The notes: generated by a model from the letters alone, not told the origin. 64,000 nt of DNA from Bathynomus jamesi (GCA_023014485.1 JAJOZX010009042.1:116821-180820), one strand, 5' to 3'. Shown: positions 44,208-56,095, counted from the stretch's first letter. Numbers and translations are program-made.

Positions 44208-47200
44208 CGTTCAACATCCACCCCGGCAACGCCGGGTCGCTCCGCTAGTATCTTCTAATTCCGATTAATGTTTCTCCTTATATTTCACAAATAAAGCTAA
44301 AATTCTTAACCAACTGTATGGAACTTCATTTTTCGTAACATTATTTGAATCCTAAACACAATAAACATTATCTGAGAACATATTTCCCCTTGTGAACGGG
44401 GGTGACCTTGAGGATGGAGCTTTCAACAATCAAATAATCACAGAAACAAGATAGTTACAAAGAATAAAGGTGTCACTCCTACTTCAGAGAACCAGTTTTA
44501 TCTTTTATGAAATGGTTAGGGTCCTACCTCTAGCGGTGCGTCGGATGAGACCAAGGTCATTATTTACGCGCGACTCAGAAACCGCTTCCATTTCTCTCTT
44601 TTTTGATAATTATTAACATAATTTATTAACACACTTAAGACTTTCATCTTTCTTTCAGTTACGGGGTCTTTCTCTACTTCTCACACTCACGTATTCACTA
44701 CTATTTTAAAATTTTACTAATATCACCATACCAATGCAGTCTACTCTCCTCACTTTGCTCACTCTTAATTCTGAAACAAACTTTAATTAATATTCGTATA
44801 AAAACTTCGAACCACAGTTTACAATTTACAACCGATACCGTTCAGCCTTAGAATCTATCTCAACGCATGATCTGTTTCATTTTTCTCCAATCTACACTAT
44901 ATTCTTTCCGTGCAATATATACTTATAGATGTTCTATTTTTGGAAATATACCGGGTGCGGCACAAGTCGGTTTACCGAGAATAATGGAATCACCTTGTGA
45001 AGAATAATATTTATTACAGAAATTGTTCAAAGTGTCCTCCATCATGCTTAATACACACGTTGCATCTTTGAACCACTGAACAACAAATAGGGCAGCACAG
45101 TTCTTTGTTATTATTCAATGTCTCGGACTCTTGGCGTATCAAAGTCATCGTGTGATCGAAGTCCCGAGGTTTCTGGCCGTTGACTCTATCTTTGATTATA
45201 CCCCACATTGAATAATTACATCACATTGATTATTTAATGTGGGGTATAGTCAAAGTTAGAGTCTACGGCCAGAAACCTCGGGACTTCGATCACACGAAGA
45301 CTATGATACGCCAAGAGTTCGAGACGTTGAATAATAACAAAGAACTGTGATGCCCTATTTGTTGTTCAGTGGTTCAGAGATGCAACTATGTATTAAACAT
45401 GATGGAGGACACTTTGAATGATTTCTGTAGTAAATGATAAATATTATTCTTCACAAGGTGATTCCATTATTCTCGGTAAATTGACTTATGCCGCACCCTG
45501 TAAAAAAAACACATATCTCTTTTTATTCTAGCGTTTTTGTTATTTATTCTATGCAGGACACCGTGCTTCTGAGTCACTCCAGATTTCAGGTCAAATCCTA
45601 CTTTTCTATCCAGACCATCTGTTACAGTTATTCTATAGTATACTATACAGTTTTATAAATAAATGCGTTCAAATACAGTTCTTTGAAAGAAAAAATGTCT
45701 ACAAATGTAAAAAAGATTTAGTAAATGTAACGGAATCTTTGCATAATTTTATTTAATTCGCTCTCTTCCAGTTTTCATACCTTTCAACCTTTCAAATGTT
45801 CCGTGCCATGATTCCTTATTTCACGAAGGTCAAGCTTGTTGCCCGACCTCAGATGTTAAACAGTACTTACAGTTTGTTATAATTTTATAATGTTTCAGAC
45901 CAGCAAAAACCCTAGGATCCACTCATGGTTAATTTGCCTAACCGTGTTTGTAATTGTGTACTACGCATCTCCTCCGTGGTGGCTAGAGGACCTACAATTT
46001 TACGTGGGTTCCGAACCACAAAACCTTAATTTTACTACCTTAAACTATACCTAATCTATCAACATTCGTCAGCCAGACTCTTACTGAGCGGCCGTATTCC
46101 CTGGGCTCTCTGATATTGTTTCTACTTTTGGATCTTGCCGATAAATTGAGATAGTTGATCTAAAACGTAGTGTACGCGAGGTGACGGAAAGACTTGCAAC
46201 GCTTGATGAGGGCAGGGGTAGGGTTACAGTTGATGAAGGCCGAATTTATACTGGTTAATATGTTTTAAATGACATGGGCTGGACCTGTAAATCAAAATAA
46301 CTTTTAATGAGGTAGTTTTAGTCGCTTTATTCAAATTTGTCACTCATTTTTTGTGCAAACTATTGTAGAAAATAATAATAATAATAAATCTATATATTTA
46401 GTGTATTTGTAGTCGGGGGTGGTATGACGTCATGTTACTCTGCGACTTAGTTTGTTGTTCTGACTATTTTTTTTCTAATTGGATTTAGTTTGGTGATGTT
46501 TGTAATAGAATTATGACGTGCCGTTCGTGTGGTTTCGACTTTGAGAACTTGATTCGTCATGTGCCCGAGATGATTAATTAAATGATTAATTAAATGCCAG
46601 GTTAGGTTAATTGCCTGGTTAGGTCAACTGAATGCCCGGTTAAGTCAACTGAATGCCTGGTTAGGTTAAGTGAATGCCAGGTAAGGTCAACTGTACGCCC
46701 TTGATGATTGGTTAGGTTAAGTTGTAATATTTTCGTTAGTTTAAACGAAAATGACGAGAGCAAACTTTTCTGGTTAATTTTGAGGTGTTTTGCACGTTTC
46801 CTGTGGTAATGCGTCGTTTACGAGATCTCGTAACATGAACATGTTAGGTTACGCTTTATTGTATAAAATGTAGTCAAAAATACATTTTTCAAGTGTATTT
46901 TGGTGTGCTTTGTTCGAATATGACCTTCATTTCTTGTGCAAATGAACAAAAATACAGTTGTCGTTGTATGGCCCAAACACGTATTTCTGTTCATTTGCAC
47001 AAGAAATGAAGGTTATATTTGAGCTGAGCACACCAAAATACACTACTAAAATGTATTTTTTATTTCAACTTCAGCCCATGTCATTTGCGACATAATTATC
47101 CCTATAGTAACGTTGAAGACGTTAGGAATTTGAAGAGTGAAGTGAGGAACCTAGTTTCTAGTATAGGTAGCTTATCGGGAAGGTTAGACAGAGTTGAGGA

Positions 47201-50032
47201 AGGGGTTAAGGTTGGTCCTAGATTAGTAGACGGGGAGAGATTTAGAGAAGTTAAAGGTGGAGCTAGGCCACGTACGTTAGGTGAGAGGAATCACCCCCCC
47301 TATCGAGGTTTCGAACCCTTTCGCCCAGTTGGTTAGGGATGTGAACAAGGGGAAACTATTTTAATTGGGGACTCTTTAGTGCGCCATATGGATAAGGAGT
47401 TCGTTGAACGGAATTCAACCAAGAGGAGGAGGGTCTGTCTACCAGGGTCCAGGTTTGATAAAATTAGAGACGAAGTAGATAGGATTGATGTTGCCTCCCG
47501 TCACTCGATGTTGGTGACGATGGTAGGGGCAACGACTCGTATAGGCCCGATACGAGGGTGCCTGACCTTTTGGAGAGATACAGGGGGATAATTAGGTCCC
47601 TGAAGGCAAAGTCAGATAGGTCTTTAGTTCTAGGTATTACCCCTAGGCACGGTTTGGGGTTTGGGGTAAAAAACAATATTTTTAATACTAAACTAGAAGA
47701 GATTTCTGCTGAGGAAAATGTACCCTTCGTAAAGCTGTGATCAGAATTCAGTGACCCTAGCCTTTTTATAAAAGATTGGGTGCATTTCAATGAAATAAGG
47801 AATGCTAGGCAAGGTAGGTTAATCGATGAGAACGTTCGAAAGCTGTATAGGTCGAAGCCTTCTTTAAACGTTGTGGGTCCTGGAAACACCGGCCCGACGT
47901 GAAAAATAGTTTAAAACGCTGATCGTAGTAAAAAATAATTTAAACGACTTTTATTGTAACGGGCGTAGTATTAGAAATAAATTGAACGAATTCAAGGCGA
48001 TAATTTATTCCGGGAACGACGATATAGTTGCTATAACCGAAACGTGGTTAAATATTGTGACTCAGGACTGTTGGGGGAACTTGATATAACGGGTTTTAAA
48101 CTAGCACTTTGTTCGTCTTTTTGGCCACTGCTGTGCTTTGTTTAGTTACTTTTAAATCACCAGTGACTATAACTCCTAAATCTTTTTCCTGATCTACGCT
48201 TGCTAACTCCCTGACATACAATAAGCAAAATTACCCCTACGCGAACCTATATATAAAATTTTGCACTTATCACCGTTAAGTCTCATTTGATATGTGACCG
48301 ACCAATCTACGATTTTATTCAGGTCTTCATGGATTTTACCTCTATCTTCGTCATTAATCGCCTTACCACCCAATTTCGTGTCATCCGCGAAACTTTGAAA
48401 ATGTACTGACTAGGCCGACATCTAACTCGTTAATATATATAAGAAAAAGCAAGGGACCCAACACAGAACCCCTGAGGAATGCCTCTCGCAACATTAGCCC
48501 AAGAAGTCTCTGCTCCATCAACGACCACTCTCTCTTTCCTACCTCACAACCACTCTTCTATCCAATTTATTACTACACCCCTGAGTTACCTCCATACCAT
48601 ACATTTATTAAATCAACATGATCACATAATGCAAAATTATTCCTGAATATGTAAGAACTCTGAAATTTTAATTCGAATTTTCATTTTAAATCAAGCTACC
48701 GAATTGATGATGTCAATATGTTAAAGTTTAAAAAGTAAGTATATAGCTCGGTAATGTTGGTAAGTTAATGAAATCAGAAGATAAGATAATGAAATCAGTA
48801 AAAGTGATTTTAAAACACGTAATTTAAATTAGAAACGTACTGTTCCCAGAATGGCGTGCCCATGGGAATAGGCTCCCCTGTGATCCAACACCAGTCGTCA
48901 CTCTGTTCCAAGTCTGACCCGCCCATCCAAAAATGGATATCTTTGTTCGCGGAGTCTTTCAGTGAAAAAGAAAGAATAATAAAAAACAATTAAAACTACA
49001 CCATGAAGGACTTGTCTCTTGCAGGACTTATGCATAACCAATACGTTTATCATTATTACATAAAGTAAATCATTTTATCACTATTAAATTAATATTCTTA
49101 TAAGATTCAGACATATCCAATTTGGGATTAATAAATGTATTTACAAGATGGATGAAGTTAAAAGCTTGTACCCTAACTTTAATTTTATACTGAACACAGT
49201 TAAATAACAACTCGGACAGTCATACAAAAATATATTTTTTACAGGAAATATTTACTTTTTTTAACCAACGGTTCACTCACTAATGGTTCTCAAGTGACGA
49301 ATTATTTCTGCGTATTCATTGGCATCTCTGAAGATGGCTAAGTCTGATCCTTTGTGTAATTTTTTGCAAAAGTTTCTTCCCTCCATCCATGTAGTGTTTT
49401 TTGAAAGGTCAGTGAAGAGACATCTGTTTCCTACAAATACCCAAGGATGGCGGCAACCTTTGAGACGATAATAGCAAAGAAGACTAATAAAAAGAAACGT
49501 TTAATATGGTAAATTCAGTAAATAAAATTTACTAAACATATGTATACTGCTGGACACTCGCCCCTGTGACTCAGTGGCTTGTGCCATTTTCCTGTATGTA
49601 AAGTGAAGAATCTGGAGTCGAGATTCGTCTGGTGTTGGTAATAATTAATAATCCCGTAGTTAGCGCAATAGGCCGAATTAGTCTGGCTGAAGGGCTATTC
49701 CAATTATACACTCATATCCCGTTAATTCGACACTTTCGGGGTTCCACCCTTGTCGAATAATATGAAAAGTACGAATTAACAGGTCTACGAAATTATTTGG
49801 ATATTTTAAACTTTTGTACGAAATATCGATATATTTGTATACAAATTTTTTTGGGTATTTTAACATTTTATGCGAGTGTGTGGTGTATTTCTTAAATCTA
49901 CTGTCCCGTAACTAAACTGTACTGTATGATTTAATTATTTGTACAGTGGTACCAAAAAGTTCGAAATTTCTTGGATATTTCGAAAGATCGAACAAATGTT
50001 CGAATTAACCCGAAGTACAAAATAACTGAGTT

Positions 50033-50116
<84 letters not shown>

Positions 50117-51138
50117 TAGCTCCTGAATGAGAAATCTGAAAGTAGAAATCTAAAACGAAGACAAATCTCAAATTAGGAACATCATTGATGAAAATAACAT
50201 TAGAGAAATCAATGAAGAATAGAAATACTTTGCAAAGTTTTGGTGATTATTTGAAAGTTTTTTATATTTATCCGATTTCAATGTTCTTTTATTTTTGATG
50301 TTTATTCGTCATTCTTTAATTACATCTACAAAATTACATTCAAATCAAAATTTTTCTTTAAAAATTATATGAAGAACCATTTTTGGAAATAAAAGAAAGG
50401 ACCTAGCAAGCCCTGCAAATTAATTCACTTTCGTTTAAAAATATCATAATTCACTTTATTTGAGTTAAGAAAAGATTCATTTTAAAATTTTGAATTACGA
50501 TTTAAAGAATAATGCAGAAATTATGTCCTAAAACTGACCAAAATCATTGCATAATAAAACTCACTTAAGTTTAGGAATGGATTTAGTTTGGAGCTCAGAG
50601 ATTTGTGAAGACTTTCTTCACCTTTTTGAAGACTTTGGACCTTCGTCAAACATTCCTTGAAGAAAGAAATACAACCATATGAAATCTTAATAAAATACAT
50701 GTGTGCTATTATTAGGTTAAATGACAATATTCACTGGCCATTTACTTAACTTTGGAAGGTCTAATGTGAAGCTTACAAAGGAAAACTATTAAACTTTTTA
50801 AAAGAATTAAACTTTATATGCAAACAACAAATTCCGAGACCAAAATTCTTTCTCAAATATTTTAAATTCAACCATCAAATATTGAAATGAAAAATCATCA
50901 TTTAATTTTTGGAAAAAGTCAATACTTTTCGTAAGTTTTAAGATACAAAAAAAATAAATAAATAAATAATTTTTATCTTATTTCTTATTCTTAATATTTC
51001 TTCAAAGTTAAAAATTTAAAGTAGTTTTACCTGGAAATCCGAAGTTAAAACGATCGTCGGTTCAGTGGCTGCCGAAAACACTCCATAAGCTTCGAAAAGT
51101 ATTAAAAGGAACGTAATTTTATAATTCTGCAGCTTCAT
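41472..51138 (-). CDS. Secreted C-type lectin, copy C (5 exons)
   Basis: Exon 1 51138-51031, exon 2 50655-50565, exon 3 49457-49281, exon 4 48955-48841, exon 5 41610-41472; 209 residues, open throughout, same phases and splice sites as copy B. Signal peptide core FLLILFEAYGVFSA. Linker ECLTKVQSLQKGEESLHKS. CRD: CRHPWVFVGNRC, FCKKLHKGSDLAIF, FWMGGSDLEQ, DDWCWITGEP, NEPSGSEEHC, then MMIDLHC and SPLCQY. Relative to A and B it has its own extra cysteines at residue 38 (linker) and 148 (WCW), and has lost the ND of the WND-like site seen in B, so its ligand binding may differ (inference). Intron 4 is 7.2 kb and contains a Helitron-like tail, a fold-back element and CR1 pieces; exon usage through such an intron should be confirmed by RNA. 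Confidence 0.86.
42238..42290. repeat. TA microsatellite
   Basis: About 26 TA units in intron 4 of lectin C, near the left edge of the block C-private insertion that ends at 44247. Confidence 0.95.
42291..43243. other. AT-rich insert without recognisable gene
   Basis: Sequence private to block C. A 41-bp direct repeat with TTCTTTATCGATTCAATACA occurs twice at about 42712-42772. No coding match. It is probably the body of the Helitron-like element whose 3' end is at 44247. Confidence 0.4.
43265..44247 (+). mobile_element. Helitron-like 3' part: TG repeat, 21-bp tandem repeats, hairpin and CTAG end
   Basis: A (TG)n run at 43270-43318 is followed by two ~375-bp direct repeats (about 43488-43865 and 43866-44247). 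Each contains a ~40-bp-arm palindrome and about eight 21-bp units of GCATTCAATTAACCTAACCGG. The final copy ends CCCCGGCAACGCCGGG (GC hairpin), TCGCTCCGCTAG, then T. A GC hairpin shortly before CTRR with host T next is the Helitron 3' signature. The first copy has a decayed version, CCCCGGCAACTCCTAG. No Rep/helicase gene is seen, so non-autonomous. Confidence 0.75.
44951..45500. mobile_element. 550-bp mariner fold-back: two inverted 3' halves
   Basis: Terminal CCGGGTGCGGCACAAGTCGG and, reversed from the right, CAGGGTGCGGCATAAGTCAA, with TA on both sides. The two halves are reverse complements over ~265 bp each around 45225. Each arm encodes the last ~65 residues of a DUF4817/mariner transposase (WGIIKDRVNGQKPRDFD, IKHDGGHFEQFL). 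The empty site is present in block B (about 21715-21730). Confidence 0.9.
45955..46040 (-). repeat. Partial 5S-SINE body
   Basis: On the minus strand GTGGTTCGGAACCCACGTAA then AATTGTAGGTCCTC matches the SINE body after the 5S-like head; the head itself is missing. It is part of the insert private to block C. Confidence 0.5.
46090..48065 (+). pseudogene. CR1-type LINE: ORF1 with esterase-like domain, start of endonuclease
   Basis: After an interruption at 46266-47085, frames read DVRNLKSEVRNLVSSIGSLS (coiled-coil-like), then ILIGDSLVRHMDKEFVERNS and VDRIDVASRHSMLVTMVG (GDSL/SGNH esterase-like, usual in CR1 ORF1), SLVLGITPRHGLGFGVK, and IKDWVHFNEIRNARQ. The ORF2 start follows at about 47920: NNLNDFYCNGRSIRNKLNEF, DDIVAITETWLN (APE endonuclease). 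Several frameshifts. It stops at about 48065. Confidence 0.8.
46266..47085. mobile_element. Insertion with AAATGACATGGGCTG inverted ends
   Basis: AAATGACATGGGCTG at 46267 and CAGCCCATGTCATTT at about 47071-47085 are exact inverted repeats bounding sequence that splits the CR1 ORF1. Inside are several 21-bp-type units (AATGCCAGGTTAGGTT and so on, 46590-46700), the palindromic core also seen at 43.5 kb, and an inverted repeat with ~70-bp arms at 46880-47055 (marker CATTTGCACAAGAAATGAAG). Confidence 0.65.
48090..48600 (-). pseudogene. CR1-type RT fragment in inverse orientation
   Basis: Minus strand: SWANVARGIPQGF (GVPQG-type box), then SLAFSYIY, FADDTK-like region decayed, VNEDEGKIHEDLNKIV-like sequence and DQSHIK, followed by RLNGDKCKILYI and VRELASVDQEKDLGVIVTGD. 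It is downstream of and opposite to the plus-strand CR1 ORF1/endonuclease piece, as expected from a 5' inversion during target-primed reverse transcription, though two insertions cannot be excluded. Confidence 0.7.
49555..49700 (+). repeat. tRNA-derived SINE-like segment
   Basis: CCTGTGACTCAGTGGCTTGT (A-box like), CTGGAGTCGAGATTCGTC (B-box like), tail GCGCAATAGGCCGAA. Collinear with 23040-23200 in block B. Confidence 0.5.
49703..50035. mobile_element. pogo/Tigger-like MITE
   Basis: Left part has CCCGTTAATTCGACAC; right part has TTCGAATTAACCCGAAGTAC, inverted with mismatches, and the interior is AT-rich. It is absent at the matching point of block B. The sequence style is that of pogo/CENP-B-type element ends (from memory). 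Confidence 0.5.
50036..50118. repeat. TG then TA microsatellite
   Basis: About 21 TG units followed by interrupted TA units in intron 2 of lectin C. Confidence 0.96.
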
Positions 51139-51179
51139 CTAGTGACTAAAGAAAATACAAAAATTAACAAACTAGTAAA

Positions 51180-51667
51180 TAGACAAGCGGTAGCTCGCTA
51201 TTGCTCGCTATCGCCCTCCGGATTTTTTTTCACTACTTCATTTTTTTTTATTGGTTGTAGATTTAAATTATATTATATGAATCCCTCTACTCCATTACCC
51301 CCCACCCCTACTCCCCCATTACCCCCACACACAAAAGTAAAAAAGCCATTATCCCCCATCCCTTCCCCATTACCCCCACCCCCACTCCCCCAATTACCCC
51401 ACCCCCTCTCTCCATTATACGGCTTCCCGCCCTCCGGGTGGGTGGGTAGCAGTATATATATCACAGTATAAATGTGAAGCTCAAGATTTTCACGGCTGCG
51501 TTCTTTTCTGTAGTTTTATCGCGGTGCTGGGGCCTTCGGATCCAGTAATTGTGACCTAGGAACGGGGAACTTGACAGAGCACATCGTCAGCTCATGGGCT
51601 ATCAGTTGGTGGTGGTTGCAGAATTTTCCGATGTGCCGTTTAGGCTGTGCACGGTTCCGAAGAAAGC

Positions 51668-51703
<36 letters not shown>

Positions 51704-52532
51704 TTTAGCTCAATAGGATATAGGACAAGCGGTAGCTCGCTATCGCCCTCCGGATTTTTTTTTCACTACTTCATTTTTTTTATTGGTTGTAGATTTAAAA
51801 TTATATTATATGAAGCCCTCATAGGAAGAAGTGGCTAAGCGACAAAAATATGGCATATCAAATATATCTCATATATGTGGCATATCACCGTAACCACAAA
51901 TACTTTACAAAATATCGGTAATATACAGTATTTACAAAAATTGTAATGAATCGTAACTGCAAATCGATGAAAGAATGGAGCTTAATATCCCAATTAAATT
52001 GTGAGTCCTTTCGGGCTATCCAATCAATCACAAATGTAAAGAGAAAAAGACATTTTTTTTTTCACTTTTTCATGTATTTTTTTATATTACAGTATATGAG
52101 GCCCTCATGGGAAGAAGTGGCTAAGCTACAAAATTAAAACAAACGCCATTACCCCCATTACCCTACCCCTCTACTCCATTACCCTCCCACCCCCACACCC
52201 CCATTACCCCCACACACAAAAGTAAAAAAACCATTACCCCCACCCCCACTCCCCCAATTACCTCACCCCCTCTCCCAATTATACTGCTTCCCGCCCTCCA
52301 GGCGGGTAGCAGTGTATATCATATATCACAGTATAAATGTGAAGCTCAAGATTTTCACGGCTGCGTTCTTTTCTGTAGATTTATCGCGATGCTGGGGCCT
52401 TCGGACCCAGTAACCGGTGACCTAGGACCGGGAAAATTGACAGTGCACATCGTCAGCTGATGGGCTATCAGTTGGTGGTGTTGCAGATTTTTTCGATGTG
52501 CCGTTTAGGCTGTGCACGGTTCCGAAAAAAGC

Positions 52533-52586
<54 letters not shown>

Positions 52587-52610
52587 TTTAGCGCAAGAGT
52601 ATATTAGATA
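51180..52610. repeat. Two tandem copies of a ~0.7-kb non-coding repeat
   Basis: Each copy starts ACAAGCGGTAGCTCGCTAT, has C-rich CCATTACCCCC runs, a GC hairpin (CCCGCCCTCCGGGTGGGTGG and CCCGCCCTCCAGGCGGGTAG), GTGAAGCTCAAGATTTTCAC and a (CA)n run before ATTTTAGC. The insertion interrupts sequence contiguous in block B (AGTAAATAAATAATACGTC near 27230). Hairpin plus microsatellite suggests a Helitron-like or other non-autonomous element, but the ends are unproven. Confidence 0.65.
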
Positions 52611-52675
52611 ATACGTCTTTTATCGCAATTTTTTTACATATTTTGTCATATTTATCATATATATGCTTTTGTGTG

Positions 52676-52676
52676 T

Positions 52677-52736
<60 letters not shown>
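52676..52736. repeat. CA/TA microsatellite upstream of lectin C
   Basis: (CA)7 followed by about 25 TA units, interrupted by the LTR-type insertion beginning at 52737 and resuming at 55820. Confidence 0.95.
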
Positions 52737-52739
<3 letters not shown>

Positions 52740-53941
52740 AAAATGAACAATGAACAATTCCTCTTTGGTACTATGGAACATAACCTCAATTTATGTTAAG
52801 TTGTGTTTTTTTATTTTTAAGTATATTATATGTTTAGTTCATTAAAATGCATAATTGATTTCTATTTTTAATTTGTATTCTTAATTTTCTTAATTCAATT
52901 ATCGTACCGATACTTCTGGTTAATGTTAATGGTTATATAGTTCATATATAGCTAGGAATGTTACTAGTCGAATTTAATTCCATCTTCAAAATTTAATTTT
53001 TAATACCGCTAGATTTACTTTCATTAATTGTAAGTTCTTTTAAGTGCGTATTTATTTTAATTACCTTAATACGCGCAACTGATTAATTACGTAAAATCGA
53101 TAATTCCGATTGAATTTTATTACTTTTGACACATATTCGAATTCATTAAAACTTATACGCATACACCATCATTAATACTACCTGTAATTAGATTTTAATA
53201 ATAATCGACCTTGAACTTAAAGGATTTTATAATAATAATAACAATAATAATAATAATAATAATAATATAACAATAATTGACTTAAACTCAAAAGAAAGAT
53301 TTTATAACCCTAAACCCATCTTAAATTATTATACATTATTTTTAAACTTTGTTAATTCAAAAACCTTCCAAATCCCTACACATACACACGCATGTAAACT
53401 TGTTCAAATGTGTACGTTTCTCCACAAACATTACGTACAAAAAAAAAAAAAATCTGTGGATATTGATTACACTTTCACCCATTTGGACATATCACCAACC
53501 ACCATACTTTGTACCTAGTACACACAAATACACGCTAGACCACAGGTCTATACATCATCCATTACGTAATTCGATTTTTACCTACAGTAGTAAAAAAAAT
53601 AGTTTATTACCTGTACAATCATGATAACTAAATATTTGTAAAATTTAATAATATCATTGTTTGTCTAAATTAACGTATTAATAATTTTATTCTGTTTGCA
53701 TAAATTAAAGTATTAATCTTCGAATTTTTTATATTTCATAATAACTCTAAGCAAGTGTCATGTTAAGGATTTGATTACTGTGCGTTGTCCTCAACCACCC
53801 GAAGTCACTTGTTCTGTATAAAATTTGTATGGTAAAAAAAAATTTCGTCATCTAACTTGTATTAGTTGGGATGTTATATTAATTGTACTGTATTAATTGT
53901 ATTATATTATTGTGTTAATATCATTTTAAAAGGGGGAGCAC
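52737..53941 (+). mobile_element. 3' part of an LTR element ending in a polypurine tract
   Basis: It starts TGTAAAAATGAACAATGAAC, the same sequence as the LTR start at 53942, so a truncated LTR may lie here. The rest is AT-rich and non-coding. It ends TTTTAAAAGGGGGAGCAC, a polypurine tract immediately before the LTR. Confidence 0.5.
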
Positions 53942-55638
53942 TGTAAAAATGAACAATGAACAATTCCTATACCATCATTATATGGATTCATTGTCTTCAT
54001 GCAGTACTTATGTTTGTATGGTTTTTATGTTTGAATGTTCATTTTTACATAAGAAACCAAAATCGCCTAAACGAGTTTTGGATAGAATTTCGATTTGTAC
54101 CTCTTTATTCATTACTGTATTTCTCTAATTCATCTTTTCTAATAATGACTTATACTGTACGTGACATAATGTGAATAACTATGACGTCATAAAGTAACTT
54201 AATTCTCTTCACGTTTTTCATACCGCGAATACTGAGTCACCCATTTGGTATGTGGATATCTTTCATGTTCAATATATGGTAAATTCTTTAATAATAATAA
54301 AAAAACTTCATTCTCTATACGTCATTATTTATATGTTGTGTCCTACCTATTGTCTACTGATGCCTATCAACCTATCAGTCCATATTTTACGCGTGTCTAT
54401 ATTACGCACACAACCTATTGTGTTACGTACATGTAAATACCTCCACACGTAGTATTTTTTTAAATTATTTTTTAGTGCGTTCACCTCTTGCAATGAACTC
54501 GAAAATGCTTATGCAAGTGTACGCGATTCGATGATCACAGCAAAATCGAACGCTTCTAAGATAAAAATCTCCTTTCGCTCTGATTCAAATTTATAAAAAA
54601 TATTATCATGTCTGTCATGTTGTACAAAAATATATACCGTATGTGCCCATGTACTTTGTGTTGTACTAATAACCATATATAATAACCAGATATAATAACC
54701 ATATATAATAACCAAATATAAATAAATAAAAACAATATAAGAATTGTAAACGACGTAATGTACTTTAATGAAACTATAATTAATGATAATAATTTAATAT
54801 ATAATGTAATAATGTACTTTAAATGGAATTGTAATTAACGAGATAAAGAAATATGAATTAATTGGTAATTGTAATCATAATTGTAATAAACCAAAATTAC
54901 AACGTACTCGGTGATGTACTTAAATTGTACACAATGTACTACTCTGAAACTATGTCGCCCTTTAAAAATGTACACACTCGGCGATATTATTACTTTTTTT
55001 ATTATTTTCCGTTGGAATAAATTTTGATGTGCTTTCTACTTTGCCAAATAATTGGTGACTTGCTCTTTTTAAAATTTCTTAATCATATTTAGATTTAGCT
55101 TAATAATGAATTCTGAGAAACTTTTGCAATGTTCATAAGTTGTATACATTTTCTCTTCGTTATAAAAGATGAAGTCATGTCTTGCCAAAGCATTTAATTG
55201 TAAATCTTAAACTTTTAATTTTTACTCATATGCATATTTTAGTGTAAAGATGCATAGTTCAATTTCCACTTTTAGTTAACTTGGCAGATCATGATAACAT
55301 CAGATCTGAAAATACGCGGTTTAAGATAAAAACATGGCTTCATCTTCAAATATCTTGTTTATTCGTTTAAACCTTACCACAGCTAAAAGATTTACTTTAT
55401 TTTCAAATATTGTGCAAAAATAATGCAGCCTCTTCAACATTTAATAATGATGATGTTAGTAGAATCGGGGTATATAAAGCCCACCAATTTCTTCCATGTT
55501 CATTCTGATTCCGACGACGAGGCTTTGTAGTACCGGTACATTTTAGCAGTAAATTACAGTAAAAGAAAGTCTTTATCTTCTCCTTCGAGCCGTGCTCTCT
55601 TCAGGAATTTAGTCAGTAAAATCTCACGATACGTTACA
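53942..55638 (+). mobile_element. 1.7-kb long terminal repeat
   Basis: It begins TGTAA and ends TTACA, the inverted TG..CA ends of LTRs. It is preceded by a polypurine tract, contains a TATA box (about 55471) followed by a plausible start region, and is followed by gag-like coding sequence. A diverged relative lies at 62430-63820. Confidence 0.7.
55470..55480 (+). promoter_or_regulatory. TATA box in LTR
   Basis: GGTATATAAAGC about 170 bp before the LTR end; the expected U3/R promoter position. A start region (CATTCTGATT, about 55499) is plausible only. Confidence 0.5.
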
Positions 55639-55819
55639 AGAAGAATGCGGGGGAACCCCCAGAGAATTTAATAAGCCTCTCAGAATCCTCCGAGCTACTA
55701 AGGAAGAACTCGGAGAGTCGTATAGAAGAAACTACTGCAAGTAACAGATCCGTTGCTACCTCCCAACCAGAACCCCCGTCGACTCCGAACCAACCCAGGG
55801 CCACAGACGGAGGGGTTAA
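55639..55819 (+). pseudogene. Gag-like N-terminal fragment after the LTR
   Basis: An open frame without a clear ATG reads KKNAGEPPENLISLSESSEL, then LRKNSESRIEETTASNRS and a Pro/Thr-rich stretch (QPEPPSTPNQPRATDGG), then stops at the TA microsatellite. Length and composition fit the start of a retrotransposon gag; no primer-binding site was identified. Confidence 0.45.
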
Positions 55820-56010
55820 CATATATATATATGAATGTATGTATGTATAAGTAGATGTGTATATGTCTGACTTTAAGTTTTAATAAATGTATAATTTTAT
55901 AACTTTGAAAGCTACAATCTCACCGTGGATACATACAGTATATAACATCAGGTTCTTCGTTCTTTCTTTAACTACAACCGATTTTTTATCTTTATTTTAT
56001 CTTATTTTAT

Positions 56011-56052
<42 letters not shown>

Positions 56053-56095
56053 CACACATAGATGTATGTGTGGCTATGTATATATATGCGCCTCC

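Noticed and set aside
51142..51471. Pro-rich 109-residue ORF
   Set aside because: It is the translation of C-rich CCATTACCCCC tandem sequence in a non-coding repeat.
55634..55822. Minus-strand 62-residue ORF
   Set aside because: It is antisense to a better-supported gag-like frame following an LTR.
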